Source: Orobanche coerulescens
Taxonomy: Eukaryota; Streptophyta; Magnoliopsida; Lamiales; Orobanchaceae
Direction: 5' to 3'
Assembly (NCBI GenBank): GCA_033398695.1
Contig: CM065818.1
Span: forward strand, 34,682,001-34,746,000
Length of the DNA: 64,000 nt
Shown here: positions 54,825-64,000 of the stretch, one piece after another
How positions within the stretch are numbered: the stretch's first letter is position 1
Layout: every line of letters starts with the position of its first letter
Translations under genes and position numbers: made by a program
Notes under the pieces: model-generated
Seen by the model: the letters and a program-made list of their open reading frames with translations, nothing else
Databases searched by the model: none
What the model was told of the DNA's origin: nothing

Positions 54825-55616
54825 ATTCCGAGGGGTAGGGGTCGTGGTCGTGCCGACCAGACGTGTGATCAGGATTGTACTGCTAGTGATGGTGTTGGTA
54901 TCGGTGTTGCCACTATTTTGCAGTAGGTAGATGCAGAGATGACTCAATTGACCCAAGCAGTTCAACGTAATACAGATATGACCCATAACATTGGCACAAA
55001 TCAGTGGCTTCGAGAAGTGGTTCATATGAATCCCCCTCATTTCTGGTGCCGTAGATGCATTGGGCTGGGATGGTTGGCTTTTCTAGTTGGGAAAGATATT
55101 CGAGGTAGTTGATTGTCCCTGTCGCTCAGTATCTTCTTGACAAGGATGCCGCTAATTGGCGGGAGGCTGTTAAACCTCGAGATCGTGTTGTCACGTGGGC
55201 AGAGTTCGAGAGATTCATGAGAGATGAGTTTTGTACGGAACTGATCAGAAATCAGAGGATTAATGAATTCTTTTCGGCGAAACCGAAAGATGTACCGTTG
55301 TCTCAAGATATTATTGATTATAGCAAACAGATCAGCTATGTGTAGGGTCAAGTTAGGACAGAGGAGGATAAGATATGTCACTTTATCAGGAGAATGAAGC
55401 CGGAGATTCATCAGTACATGGCGGGTTTCACTTGTACTTCATTGAGAGAGTATCGGAATAGGGCGTTAGCCTATGAGCTATCTGTATCATCGACTGAGCA
55501 TATGTCCGAGTCGAAGAAATTGAAAACTGTTGGGAACTTCTCAAGAAGTCCGGGGAGTGGGCCCCCTGGGACTGAGACTTCGCGTCGTCATTCTAAGAAG
55601 GTTCCTCGATCGCGTG
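54825..55616 (+). pseudogene. E gag, broken and cut by F
   Basis: The gag N-terminus reads IPRGRGRGRADQTCDQD behind ATT at 54825-54827 instead of ATG. The frame continues to VATILQ and a TAG near 54926, then TQLTQAVQRNTDMTHNIGTN and VVHMNPP. After frame changes around 55035-55115 the capsid region reads VAQYLLDKDAANWREAVKPR, FMRDEFCTELIRNQRINEFF and PKDVPLSQDIIDYSKQ; a TAG near 55343 precedes MKPEIHQYMAGFTCTSLREY. It ends in the basic linker SRRHSKKVPRSRV where the LTR of F begins. No zinc knuckle remains in the window. Confidence 0.85.
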
Positions 55617-55814
55617 TGTAATACCCGTACTTTTTATTGGCTATAATTATTAATTTGTGAACCTCGTGGGTTGGTTTGTAATTTTTCGAAGATTGGTATC
55701 ATGTGTTTGATTTGAGCTTGTATGTTGTGTTTCTTGCCAATATTTCGCTAATTGTCGATAACGGTTGTTTCGTACTGTTTGTAACGCGTTCACAAACCTA
55801 TTTCAGGCAAGGGG

Positions 55815-56384
55815 GTTAGCAGATGCTAAGTTTCCCGAGTAGCATACGCAATAGTGGATGGATCCAGCGCACGCTACTGCCGCGAGGATATCGCACGCTA
55901 ACCGGTAGCATGGGATAGTCCAGAGGGCACTGGACTGGGACTGGGATCGAGCTAGCGCGCGCTAAGGCATCTTAGTAACGCACGCTATATGAGCGGGTAG
56001 CGCACGCCACTGTCGGATGGTAGCGCACGCTAATCGGCCCGGACAGCAAGGGCAGTGAGGTCTGGACTTCGGTCGGACCAACAGGTAATACACGCTAAGG
56101 CGTTCATTGCGCGCGCTAACTCGTCAGGCGTAGCGCACGCTGTTCGGCCTTAGTGCACAGTACTGGGATGGGCAGAAAGGTTTCTGGACTTGGACTGGGC
56201 ACCAGGGAGCGCACGCTAAGGCGGCAGTTGCGCGTGCTAACTCAGCGGTATAGCGCACGCTAACTCGGCGGTGTAGTGCACGCTGTCGGACGCAGAGCAC
56301 GCCATCTCGGCTGGGCAGAAGGTTCTGGACTACAAGCCTAGGCCGATAGCGCACGCTATTCGGAAGCGTTGGTGCGCGCTAAGG
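55815..56384 (+). repeat. array of about 19 TAGCGCACGCTA palindromes, F 5' LTR
   Basis: About nineteen copies, many exact for GCGCACGC (near 55868, 55889, 55978, 56000, 56020, 56131, 56210, 56250, 56347). Variants are mostly CpG to TpG or CpA. Spacing is 15-40 bp and irregular. The array ends seven bases before TATATAAATA. Confidence 0.93.
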
Positions 56385-56390
56385 CGTGCC

Positions 56391-56400
56391 TATATAAATA
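56391..56400 (+). promoter_or_regulatory. TATA box, F 5' LTR
   Basis: CCTATATAAATACAT directly follows the array. The 3' LTR has the same box at 63418-63427. Confidence 0.75.
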
Positions 56401-57711
56401 CATATGTTGCGGTCAACACTTGTTATTTTTCACCCTCCTTCCTCTTCTTCGATTTTCTAGACATTTCCAGGGTTGTGTAGGCGTGGATTTCGGCTGAGCA
56501 CTGTTGAATCTCAGTTCCTTTCAACTTCAAGCAAATCTTTATCAATGTTACATCATTCTTCACCAAGGAATTGAGGTAATCCTTCCTTAGAACCCTAACC
56601 TTGGGGAATTTTGGGGGATCTCGTTTCTCTAACCGTTTTAACTCTGAATTTATGATGGATTATAGTTGAATATAGTCATATAAGTATGATTTCATGATTT
56701 CCTCAAAGTTTTGTGGATTGATTCTGAATTTTCTTTGTGGATCGAGCAAAACACATTATGCCCCCGTAGTGTTCGATAAAATGTTCTTAAGGGTAGAACT
56801 TAGGTTGGATCTTAGTTTTTCGATGGAATTGCAGTTGATTGAGCCTAGATGTTTGTTAGGAACAGAATTTGGAAGATAGTCGGACCGTATCCTTGTTCGT
56901 TTGTTGTTCCTTCATGAGTTAGAAATTCAGGCAAGTATTTTATTGCATTAGTTTATGGCATGCATTTCTGTGATGTAATTGATGCTGATGAGAGTTGAAA
57001 GGTTGTTCTCGGGTACTCTCACTCGGGGTTGACTCGAAGGGGTCACACGGGGACTTGGTGGCTTAGCGGCTGGACCGGGTCACGAGAGTTACTTTCGAGT
57101 GGGCATTCTCACCTAGGGTCGCTCGACGGGGCGCACAGGGACTTGGTGGCTTGACGGCCAGACCGGGTCGCGAGAATTGCCGGAGTGTTTTACTGATGGT
57201 TGATATTTGATATTCCGGAATATCGTGAAATTAAAGGTTTATGGATTTTGAAATGATTTGGAAATGCATGTGGATTAAAATATTGTAATATTGTACTTGC
57301 ACTAGCGGTTGTTGCTAACCCCTTGTTGGGGTGGAATGTTTTATACATTTCAGGTACTCTCGAGGGACAGGAGCCTACATGTGGTGCACACGGAGTTGAC
57401 AAGCAGACCGGATGTTAGAAATCTCGAGTCAGTCGTTGTATTTGAAATGTTAGAGTAGGTTTTTATACTTAATATTGTTGTCGGTTTTGTTGTACTATGT
57501 CATGTGATGTTTGCATTGAGTGAATGCTGTTGAACTCTACTATTTTGGCCGCAGTCGAGGCCTAACTTATGTTTTGTATCATGTTTTGTATTGTTATGTT
57601 GTGGTGTTTGTGTATTGATTGTCATTTAGCTTGTGTGTCGTCAGCCTGGTGGGACCCGTGTGAGTCTTACGGCGTGTAATTACCCAAAGTGAACTTGGGG
57701 TGTTACATTTA

Positions 57712-57723
57712 TGGTATCGGAGC
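57712..57723 (+). other. primer-binding site of F
   Basis: TGGTATCGGAGC starts four bases after the LTR end, identical to the PBS of C and D. Confidence 0.83.
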
Positions 57724-57947
57724 CTAGGTTTTGGGAATACTTAGGCCTTTGGTTATTGGGATCGTCAAGTCATAAGAATCGCATAAACTGGTCGAGCTTA
57801 ACACCGTGTGCTGCTGTCGAGCCGTGTGACCCGTGGTAGTAAGACTCCTTGAACTCTCATTGCGCCTTGATGCTTTCATTATAGAAAAGATTTAAATTCC
57901 TTCGATTGTGAACTGTCGTGATAATCTTAATCCTTTTATATCTTAGT

Positions 57948-59188
57948 ATGTTGAGAGGTCGTGGCGGACGTGGATGCGGCAGAGGCCGTGGTCGTGGTAC
58001 CGCCAATGAATCTGGCACACCATCTAATGTTGCATCTGATTCGGCATCCCGTACGGAGCCGAACACCGTTTCTTTGAACCCTAGCGGTCAGCCAGATCCT
58101 ACATTAAATCAAGAACCATCGGCTGAACCTAATGTGAATGCCGGCATAGCTGTTATACTCCAGCAGGTAGTAGCACAGTTAGTCAAATTGAATGAGTCCG
58201 GGCATCCTGACCTGCCGACAAATGAGGGTAAATGGCTTTAGAGAGTGATGAAAATGCAACCTACCCGCTTTGCTGGTGCGTCTGATACTTTGGGTTGGGA
58301 AGGGTGGTTGTTTCAGTTTGGCAGGATTTTTGATGCTGTTGCATGTTCCGAAGAGAGACGGGTCCCTATTGTGCAGTATTTCCTTGAAAAGGAGGCTGCG
58401 GATTGGTGGGAAGCTGTGAGACCTACGGATCGTGTGGCAACTTGGGCCGAGTTTAAAGCTACGGTAAAGGAAGAGTACTATCCTTGGCCTGTTAAAGAGA
58501 ACGTATTGCAGATTTCTTTACGGCGACACCTCAAGATGTACCTATCACCGAGGCCATCATCACATATAATCAACAACTGAACCATGTTCATGAGCAAGTA
58601 AAGACTGAAGCGGATAAAATCCGTTACTTTGATTTGAGAATGAAACCTAGGATTCGTGAGGCTATGGCGGGTTTCAGATGTGTTACTTTGAAGGAGTACC
58701 AGGATCGTGCCTTGGCCATCGAGATGGTCATTTCTGCATCAAGGTCCGGTACCGAGGGCAAGTAGTCGAGGACGACTAGTGACTTTTCAGGAAGTATGAG
58801 TGGAGGATTTCGTAAATCTCAGGCTTCTCATTCCGCTATTAGGAAGTCTATTCAGCAAGCTAGTAGTGCTCCAAGTTTTCGACCGGACCAATCTTCTGCC
58901 TCTGGTAGGGACAGTGTTTTAATTGTAATCAAGTAGGCCATCAGTTTCGAGAGTGTCCACTTCCTCCCGTTATCTGTTTCACATGCGGACAGTCCGGTCA
59001 TCGGGCGGCTCATTGCAAGGCTGCCACTAGATTCACCAAACAACAGAATTCAGCACCAACTCCGAGTGTGAACCCGGGGGCTACATCTTATCAGCCGCAA
59101 CAGACTTTGGGACGTGGAATAGGTCGAGGCCGGTCGGATCGTCAGGCTGCATCGAGTGTGGGTTCGGTACATCCAATAATGTACTAGA
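57948..59188 (+). pseudogene. F gag with two intact zinc knuckles, interrupted
   Basis: ATG at 57948 opens the RG-rich N-terminus MLRGRGGRGCGRGRGRG. The frame runs to a TAG at about 58239, then VMKMQPTRFAGASDTLGWEG, VPIVQYFLEKEAADWWEAVR and EYYPWPVKE. A frameshift near 58500 moves the rest (DVPITEAIITYNQQLNHVHE, MKPRIREAMAGFRCVTLKEY) into another frame with a stop at about 58765. Both knuckles, CFNCNQVGHQFREC and CFTCGQSGHRAAHC, are intact at about 58916-59020. The linker ends GSVHPIMY and a stop at 59186-59188. It would package element RNA in particles; it is not translatable as a unit. Confidence 0.9.
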
Positions 59189-59862
59189 TGAGATGCGCGG
59201 ACGACACAGAGGCTTCGGTAGCTGCAGGTATCACGCAAATAATTTTTCAACCTATATCAGTATTATTTGATTCGGGAGCTACCCATTCGTTTATTTCTCT
59301 TGATTGTGTGAAATGTTTGGGCCTTGAGTGTTTGACTGATTGCGAAACGTTCATACCGAGTACTCCTAATGGGGAGCGTTTGATTAGGAATGGGGAGATT
59401 AAGAATTGTCTTGTGTGTATCGAGAGTCAGGATTGGCCTTGAGACCTCATTGTGGTAGATCTAAAAGGAGAGGACGTGATTCTTGGAGATGATTGGTTGA
59501 ATCATCATGGTGCTATCCTGAACTAACGAACGCGAACTATTTCTATAATAGTGGAAGATGGTGTCGAGCACACTTTCTTGGGTCATAAACCGGGTAGTTC
59601 GGGTGGGGTGATTTCCGCCATGAAGGCGATAAAATTGTTGAAACAAGACTGTATTGGTTATTGGTGTTACGCCATGAGCACTGATGATGGTGGAATTGAA
59701 TTATTGTCGATTCCAGTTGTGAACGAATATCCTGATGTATTTCCGGATGATCTTCCAGGATTACATCCATCTGGAGAGGTAGAGTTTCCTATTGATATTG
59801 TGCCAAGCGCATCACCTATTTCTCGAGCGCCGTATCGTATGGCACCCACCGAGATGTTATAA
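59189..59862 (+). pseudogene. F protease and pre-RT linker, several stops
   Basis: ISVLFDSGATHSFISLDCVK carries the catalytic D-S-G-A at about 59266. RNGEIKNCLVCIESQDWP ends at a TGA (about 59440) where Trp or Arg would be expected. Then DLIVVDLKGEDVILGDDWLN holds the second conserved block, and another TAA lies near 59525. The linker reads AIKLLKQDCIGYWCYAM and NEYPDVFPDDLPGLHP, and then the RT entry SPISRAPYRMAPTEML meets a TAA at 59860-59862. The neighbours are gag upstream and RT downstream in the same frame. Confidence 0.88.
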
Positions 59863-61040
59863 CTGAAGAAACAGTTGGGCGAGCTTCTTGACAAAGGGTA
59901 TATTCGACTGAGGGCATCACCTTGGGGTGCACCGCTTCTCTTCGTTAAGAAGAAGGACGGATCGTTTCGTCTGTGCATTGATTATTGGGAATTGAATAAG
60001 TTGACCATTAAGAATAGGTATCCTTTGCCCCGGATAGATGACTCGTTCGACCAAGTTCAGGGTGCCACGGTTTTCTCTAAGATTGATTTTCGATCAGGAT
60101 ATTACCAGCTGAGGATTCGGAATTCTGACATCCCGAAGACTGCTTTTCGTACTCGGTATGGCCATTATGAATTTGTGGTTATGCCGTTTGGGCTAACCAA
60201 TGCTCCTGCCATGTTTATGCAGCTGATGAACAAAGTTTTCATTGACTATCTTCATAAGTTCGTGGTCGTTTTCATTGATGATATTCTTGTCTACTCCCGG
60301 AATGAGGAAGATCATGCTGAACATATCCAAGTGGTGTTGAACACTTTGAGAACGGAGAAACTTTTTGCTAAATTCTCAAAGTGCGAGTTCTGGCTTAAAG
60401 AGGTGACATTTCTTGGTCATGTAGTCTCGGTTGATGGAGTTCGAGTGGATCCCCAAAACATAGCGGCTATTGTTGAGTGGGAACCATCTAGGAATGTGAA
60501 GGAGACCCGGAGTTTTTTAGGACTTACTGGATATTATCGTAGATTCGTCGAGGGGTTTTCAAAAATCGCTCGAACACTTACTCAGTTACTCCAGAAATCT
60601 CAGAAGTTCGAGTGGACTGATAGAGACAAAACAGTTTTGATGAGCTTAAGCGACGGTTAACTTCGGCGCCCGTGTTATCATTGCCCTAGGGTACCGATGA
60701 TTTCGAAGTGTATAGTGATGCTTCCGGACTTGGATTGGGTTATGTTTTAATTCATAGGGGTAGAGTAATTTCATATGCGTCTCGACAATTGAAACCATAT
60801 AAAATGAATTACCCTACACATGATTTAGAGTTATCGGTGGTTGTTTTCGCGCTAAAGATTTGGAGGTACTATCTTTATGGCTCCTCGTGTAAAATTTACA
60901 CTGACCACAAAAGCTTAAAATATATATTTAGCCAGAAGGAGCTAAACATGAGACAACATCGATGGTTAGAGCTGATTAAGGATTACGATCTTGAGATATT
61001 ATACCATCCAGGAAAAGCTAATGTGGTAGCGGAAGTGTTG
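59863..61040 (+). pseudogene. F reverse transcriptase and RNase H
   Basis: RT is open from 59863 to about 60640: [39 protein letters not shown] (usual R-E-L is W-E-L), [30 protein letters not shown] and the active site [36 protein letters not shown] is the connection. A frameshift near 60640 and a stop near 60690 precede RNase [21 protein letters not shown] (first Asp), [20 protein letters not shown] (Glu) and [19 protein letters not shown] (Asp). RNase H then continues in frame into integrase. RT catalytic residues are all present. This is the best preserved RT in the window. Confidence 0.92.
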
Positions 61041-62603
61041 AGTCGGAAACCGGTAGCACTTCAAATGCTGAAGGTGCTTACATCTCAACATGAGATCCGT
61101 CGAGACATAATTAGACAAGGTATAGAGATTTGGATTCAGAAAGTTCAAGGCCAGTTATGCACTTTGGAATTCACGTCGTCTTTGATCGATGAAATCAAAT
61201 CAAAACAATTGGAGGATCCGTTACTAGTCCAGCTAAGAGAGGATGTGGTTAGAGGAAAAGCTCCCGGATTTATGATTCAAGATGATGGTGTTCTGAGGTT
61301 TCGAGGTAGACTTTGTATACCTGCAGATGCCGAGCTTAAACAGATCATATTGAGGGAAGCGCACACTGCACCATATTCTCTTCACCCTGGTACAAGAAAA
61401 ATATACAAGGACGTGAAGAATAATTATTGGTGGAGAAATATGAAGAATGATGTTAAAGAATTTGTGTCGAAAAGCTTGACATGTCAGCAGGTCAAGATTG
61501 AATATCAACGACCAGCGGGGTTCCTAAAATCGCTACCAATTCCAGAATGGAAATGGGAGGATATCACGATGGATTTTATCATAAATATGCCGAGGACACG
61601 AACGGGGATGAACATGATTTGGGTTATTGTCGCTCGACTAAAGAAGTCAGCTCGCCTTCTGGGAATTAAGGATAATTGGGGCCTCGCGAAGCTAGCTCGT
61701 ATATTCATCGCAGAAATCGTGAGATTGCACGGGATTCTTAAGAGCCTTATTTCCGACCGAGATGGTAGATTTGTGTCGCATTTCTGGCAATCTGTTCACC
61801 GAGCTTTGGGGACGGAACTGAGGCTCAGTACATCGTACCACCCTCAGACTGATGGGCAATCTGAACGGACCATTCAGACCCTTGAGGACATGCTGCGAGC
61901 ATGTGCCTTAAATTGGAAGGATGATTGGGAATCACACTTGCCACTAATCAAATTTGCCTACAATAATAGTTGGCATGCGTTGATTAAGATGGCACCATTT
62001 GAGGCTCTATATGGATGGAGATGTAAGTCACCATTGTGTTGGGATGATTCCTCTGAATTGATTGGGACGGAGCCGGACATTTTAGTGGAAACCCCGGAAA
62101 AGATTACTTTAATTCGTAAGAGGCTTTTGGCAGCCCAAAGCCGATAGAAGTCATATGCCGACAATCGACGTTGACCGCTGGAGTTCGAAGTCTCCGATCA
62201 TGTGTTGATAAAGGTATCATCAACCTGAGGAGTTTATCGCTTCGTGAAGAAGGGTAAACTCAGTCCGAGATATGTTGGACCATTCGAGATTTTAGAGCGA
62301 ATTGGTGAACTTGCTTATCGTTTGGGCCTTCCGCCTTCACTGAGTCATGTGCATAATGTATTTCATGTTTCCCAGTTGAAGAAATACGTACCGGACCCTA
62401 AGCATATCATTGATTTTGGAGAGATTGAGTTAAATTCCAATATCACCTTTGAGGAGAAACCAATCCAAATTTTGGAGCGTCGAATAAAACAACTTAAGCA
62501 CAAAATTATCCCTTTGGTTAAAGTGCAATGGTCGAGACATGGATCGGAAGAAGCCACGTGGGAGACAGAAGAGCATATGAAGTGGAGGTATTTCGCTTCG
62601 TAA
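61041..62603 (+). pseudogene. F integrase with chromodomain
   Basis: It lies in frame with RNase H in the uninterrupted stretch 60708-62147. The zinc region HTAPYSLHP...KSLTCQQVK has lost its first Cys (KSLTC for KCLTC). The core shows [30 protein letters not shown] and [13 protein letters not shown], so D-D-E is intact; [11 protein letters not shown] replaces the usual VDRLTKSAH. Stops at about 62145, 62173 and 62227 interrupt the linker. The barrel GKLSPRYVGPFEILERIGEL and the chromodomain (PIQILERRIKQLKHKIIPLV, SRHGSEEATWETEEHMK) then run to 62603. The lineage is Tekay/Del by gag, PBS and chromodomain. Confidence 0.92.
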
Positions 62604-62637
62604 GTTTCGGGACTAAACTTATTCTTAGGGGAGAGAA
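62602..62637 (+). other. inverted repeat and polypurine tract of F
   Basis: AAGTTTCGGGACTAAACTT (62602-62620; one mismatch in the 8-bp arm) is followed by AGGGGAGAGAA directly before the 3' LTR. It overlaps the stop codon of the chromodomain frame. Confidence 0.8.
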
Positions 62638-64000
62638 TGTAATACCCGTACTTTTTATTGGCTATAATTATTAATTTGTGAACCTCGTGGGTTGGTTTGT
62701 AATTTTTTGAAGATTGGTATCATGTGTTTGATTCGATCTTGAGCTTGTATGTTGTGGTTTTTGCCAATAGTTTTTTGATTATCGATAACGGTTGTGTCGT
62801 ACTATTTGTAATGCATTCACAAACTTATTTCGGGCAAGGGGGTTAACGTACGCTAAGTTTCCCGAGTAGCGTACGCAATAGTGGATGGAGCCAGCGCACG
62901 CTACTTTCGGGAGGATAGCGCACGCTAACCGGCAGCATGGGACAGTCTAGAAGGCACTGGACTGGAACTGGGATCGAGCTAGCGCACGCTAAGGCATCTT
63001 AGTAACACACGCTAGATGAGCGGGTAGCGCACGCCACTGTCGGATGGTAGCGCACGCTAATCGGGCCGGACAGAAAGGGCAGTGAGGTCTGGACTTCGGT
63101 CGAACGAATAGGTAACGCACGCTAAGACGGTCGTTGCGCGCACTAACTCGTCAGGCATAGTGCACGCTGTTCGGCCGTAGCGCACGCTACCGGGATGGGA
63201 AGAAAGGTTTCTAGAATTGGACTGGGCACCAGGGAGCACACACTAAGGCGGCACTTGCGCGCGCTAACTCAGCGGTATAGCGCATGCTAACTCGGCGGTG
63301 TAGCGCACGCTGTCGAATGCATAGCATGCCAGATCGGCTGGGCAGAAGGTTCTGAACTACAAGCCTAGGTCGATAGCGCACGTTATTCGGAAGCGATAGC
63401 ACGCACTAGGGTGCGCCTATATAAATACATATGTTGTGGTCAACACTTGTCATTTTTCACCCTCCTTCCTCTTCTCCGAGTTTCTAGACATTTCCAAGAT
63501 TGTGTAGGCGTGGATTTCGGCTGAGCACTGTTGAATCTCAGTTCCTTTCAACTTCAAGCAAAGATTTATCAATTTTACATCATTCTTCACCAAGGAATTG
63601 AGGTAATCCTTCCTTAGAACCCTAACCTTGGGGAATTTTGGGGGTTTGGGGGGATCTCGTTTCTCCAACCATTTTAACTCTGAATTTATGATGGATTATA
63701 GTTTAATATAGTTGTATAAGTATGATTTCATGATTTCCTCAAAGTTTTGTGGATTGATTATGAGTTTTCTTCGTGGATCGAGCAAAACCCATTATGCCCC
63801 TGTAGTGTTCGATAAAATATTCTTAAGGGTAGAACTTAGGTTGGATCTTAGTTTTCCGATGGAATTGTAGTTGATTGAGCCTCGATGTTTGTTAGGAATG
63901 GAATTTGGAAGATAGTCGGACCGTAGCCTTGTTCGTTTGTTGTTCCTTCGCGAGTTAGAAATCCAGGCAAGTACTTTATTGCATTAGTTTATGGCATGCA
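62638..64000 (+). repeat. 3' LTR of F, partial
   Basis: It starts TGTAATACCCGTAC and follows the 5' LTR at a distance of about 7.02 kb to the end of the window. It has the palindrome array, TATA box (63418-63427) and the GAACCCTAACCTTGGGG block near 63615. Differences from the 5' LTR include many CpG-site substitutions and short indels, so the insertion is not very young. Confidence 0.92.
62842..63410 (+). repeat. array of about 19 TAGCGCACGCTA palindromes, F 3' LTR
   Basis: It is the counterpart of 55815-56384. The first words are better preserved here (TTAACGTACGCTAA against TTAGCAGATGCTAA in the 5' copy), and others are worse (CACACACTAAG against CGCACGCTAAG). Confidence 0.92.

Larger units (their letters stand above)
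37051..55616 (+). mobile_element. chromovirus E remains, interrupted by C and F
   Basis: Plus-strand LTR sequence at 37051-38052 continues at 52471-53202 once element C and its duplicated CACGT are removed. It ends GGGTTGTTACA and is followed by PBS, a long leader and a broken gag (54825-55616), where F is inserted. The start of the LTR, with any U3 array and TATA box, is missing at the border with A/B. The rest of E lies beyond F, outside the window. Confidence 0.8.
55617..57707 (+). repeat. 5' LTR of F
   Basis: It runs from TGTAATACCCGTAC to CTTGGGGTGTTACA, 2091 bp. It contains a palindrome array (55815-56384), TATA box (56391), TTGAGGTAATCCTTCCTTAG (56571-56590), CAGGCAAGTATTTT (56928), two 86-bp repeats (57008-57180), TTGTACTTGCACTAGC with GCTAACCCCTTGTTGGGG (57291-57331) and ACATTTCAGGTACTC (57345-57359). 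Confidence 0.93.
55617..64000 (+). mobile_element. chromovirus F (Tekay/Del-like), 3' LTR runs out of window
   Basis: A plus-strand element with 5' LTR (55617-57707), PBS, gag, protease, RT, RNase H, integrase with chromodomain, polypurine tract and the first 1363 bp of the 3' LTR. The presumed left target duplication is GCGTG (55612-55616); the right one is outside. It lies in the gag of E. Stops in gag, protease and the integrase C-terminus make it inactive, but the 479-codon RNase H-integrase frame is uninterrupted. Confidence 0.93.

Overview
This window is plant nuclear DNA, probably from a flowering plant and most likely from gene-poor, repeat-rich (pericentromere-like) chromatin. I find no intact host gene, no tRNA or rRNA gene and no prokaryotic signal. 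Almost every base can be assigned to a nest of transposable elements: Ty3/gypsy LTR retrotransposons of the Athila and chromodomain (Tekay/Del-like) lineages, one Ty1/copia element, a gag-only LTR element of TR-GAG type, an LTR derivative without coding capacity, and a CACTA DNA transposon carrying host gene fragments. The species cannot be named from the sequence.

Layout. 1-7415 (+): 3' part of an Athila-like element (protease, RT, RNase H and integrase broken by frameshifts; 3' LTR 6090-7415). 7416-15465 (-): a copia fragment (LTR, RNase H, RT, integrase) split by a chromovirus 'H' at 9327-14449 (+, target duplication GTCCA). 15466-28484 (-): chromovirus 'D' (gag, protease, start of RT and 5' LTR); its LTR is split by the gag-only element 'T' at 19509-27754 (+), which has the rare layout LTR-gag-LTR-gag-LTR within one target duplication TATGC. 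28485-37050 (-): 'A/B', two LTRs each followed by a primer-binding site, with about 2.6 kb of non-coding interior. 37051-55616 (+): remains of chromovirus 'E' (part of its 5' LTR, PBS, leader, gag), split by chromovirus 'C' at 38053-52465 (-, target duplication CACGT). C is itself split by a 5.3-kb CACTA transposon at 43616-48905 (target duplication ACG) carrying an AP2/ERF fragment and an RlmN-like methyltransferase exon. 55617 to the end (+): chromovirus 'F', nearly complete, running out of the window inside its 3' LTR.

Main unexplained signal. The LTR promoters of several otherwise different families carry, just upstream of the TATA box, an irregular array of about 10-19 copies of a 10-12 bp CpG palindrome. 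In H, C and F it is TAGCGCACGCTA-like; in D and A/B it is AACGTACGTT or TAGCGTACGCTA-like. Both fit RCG-YR-CGY. The Athila element has a different CpG palindrome array (GAGCCGCGGCAC) in the same pre-TATA position and a second array near its internal 3' end. The placement, the shared core and the family-specific versions suggest binding-site arrays for a host or element factor, or an element-silencing interface. This is inference.

None of the open frames looks functional: most retroelement frames have stops or frameshifts, and the captured gene pieces are partial. Coordinates of LTR ends come from TG...CA termini, adjacent PBS or PPT sequences and target duplications, and are exact where a target duplication is quoted.
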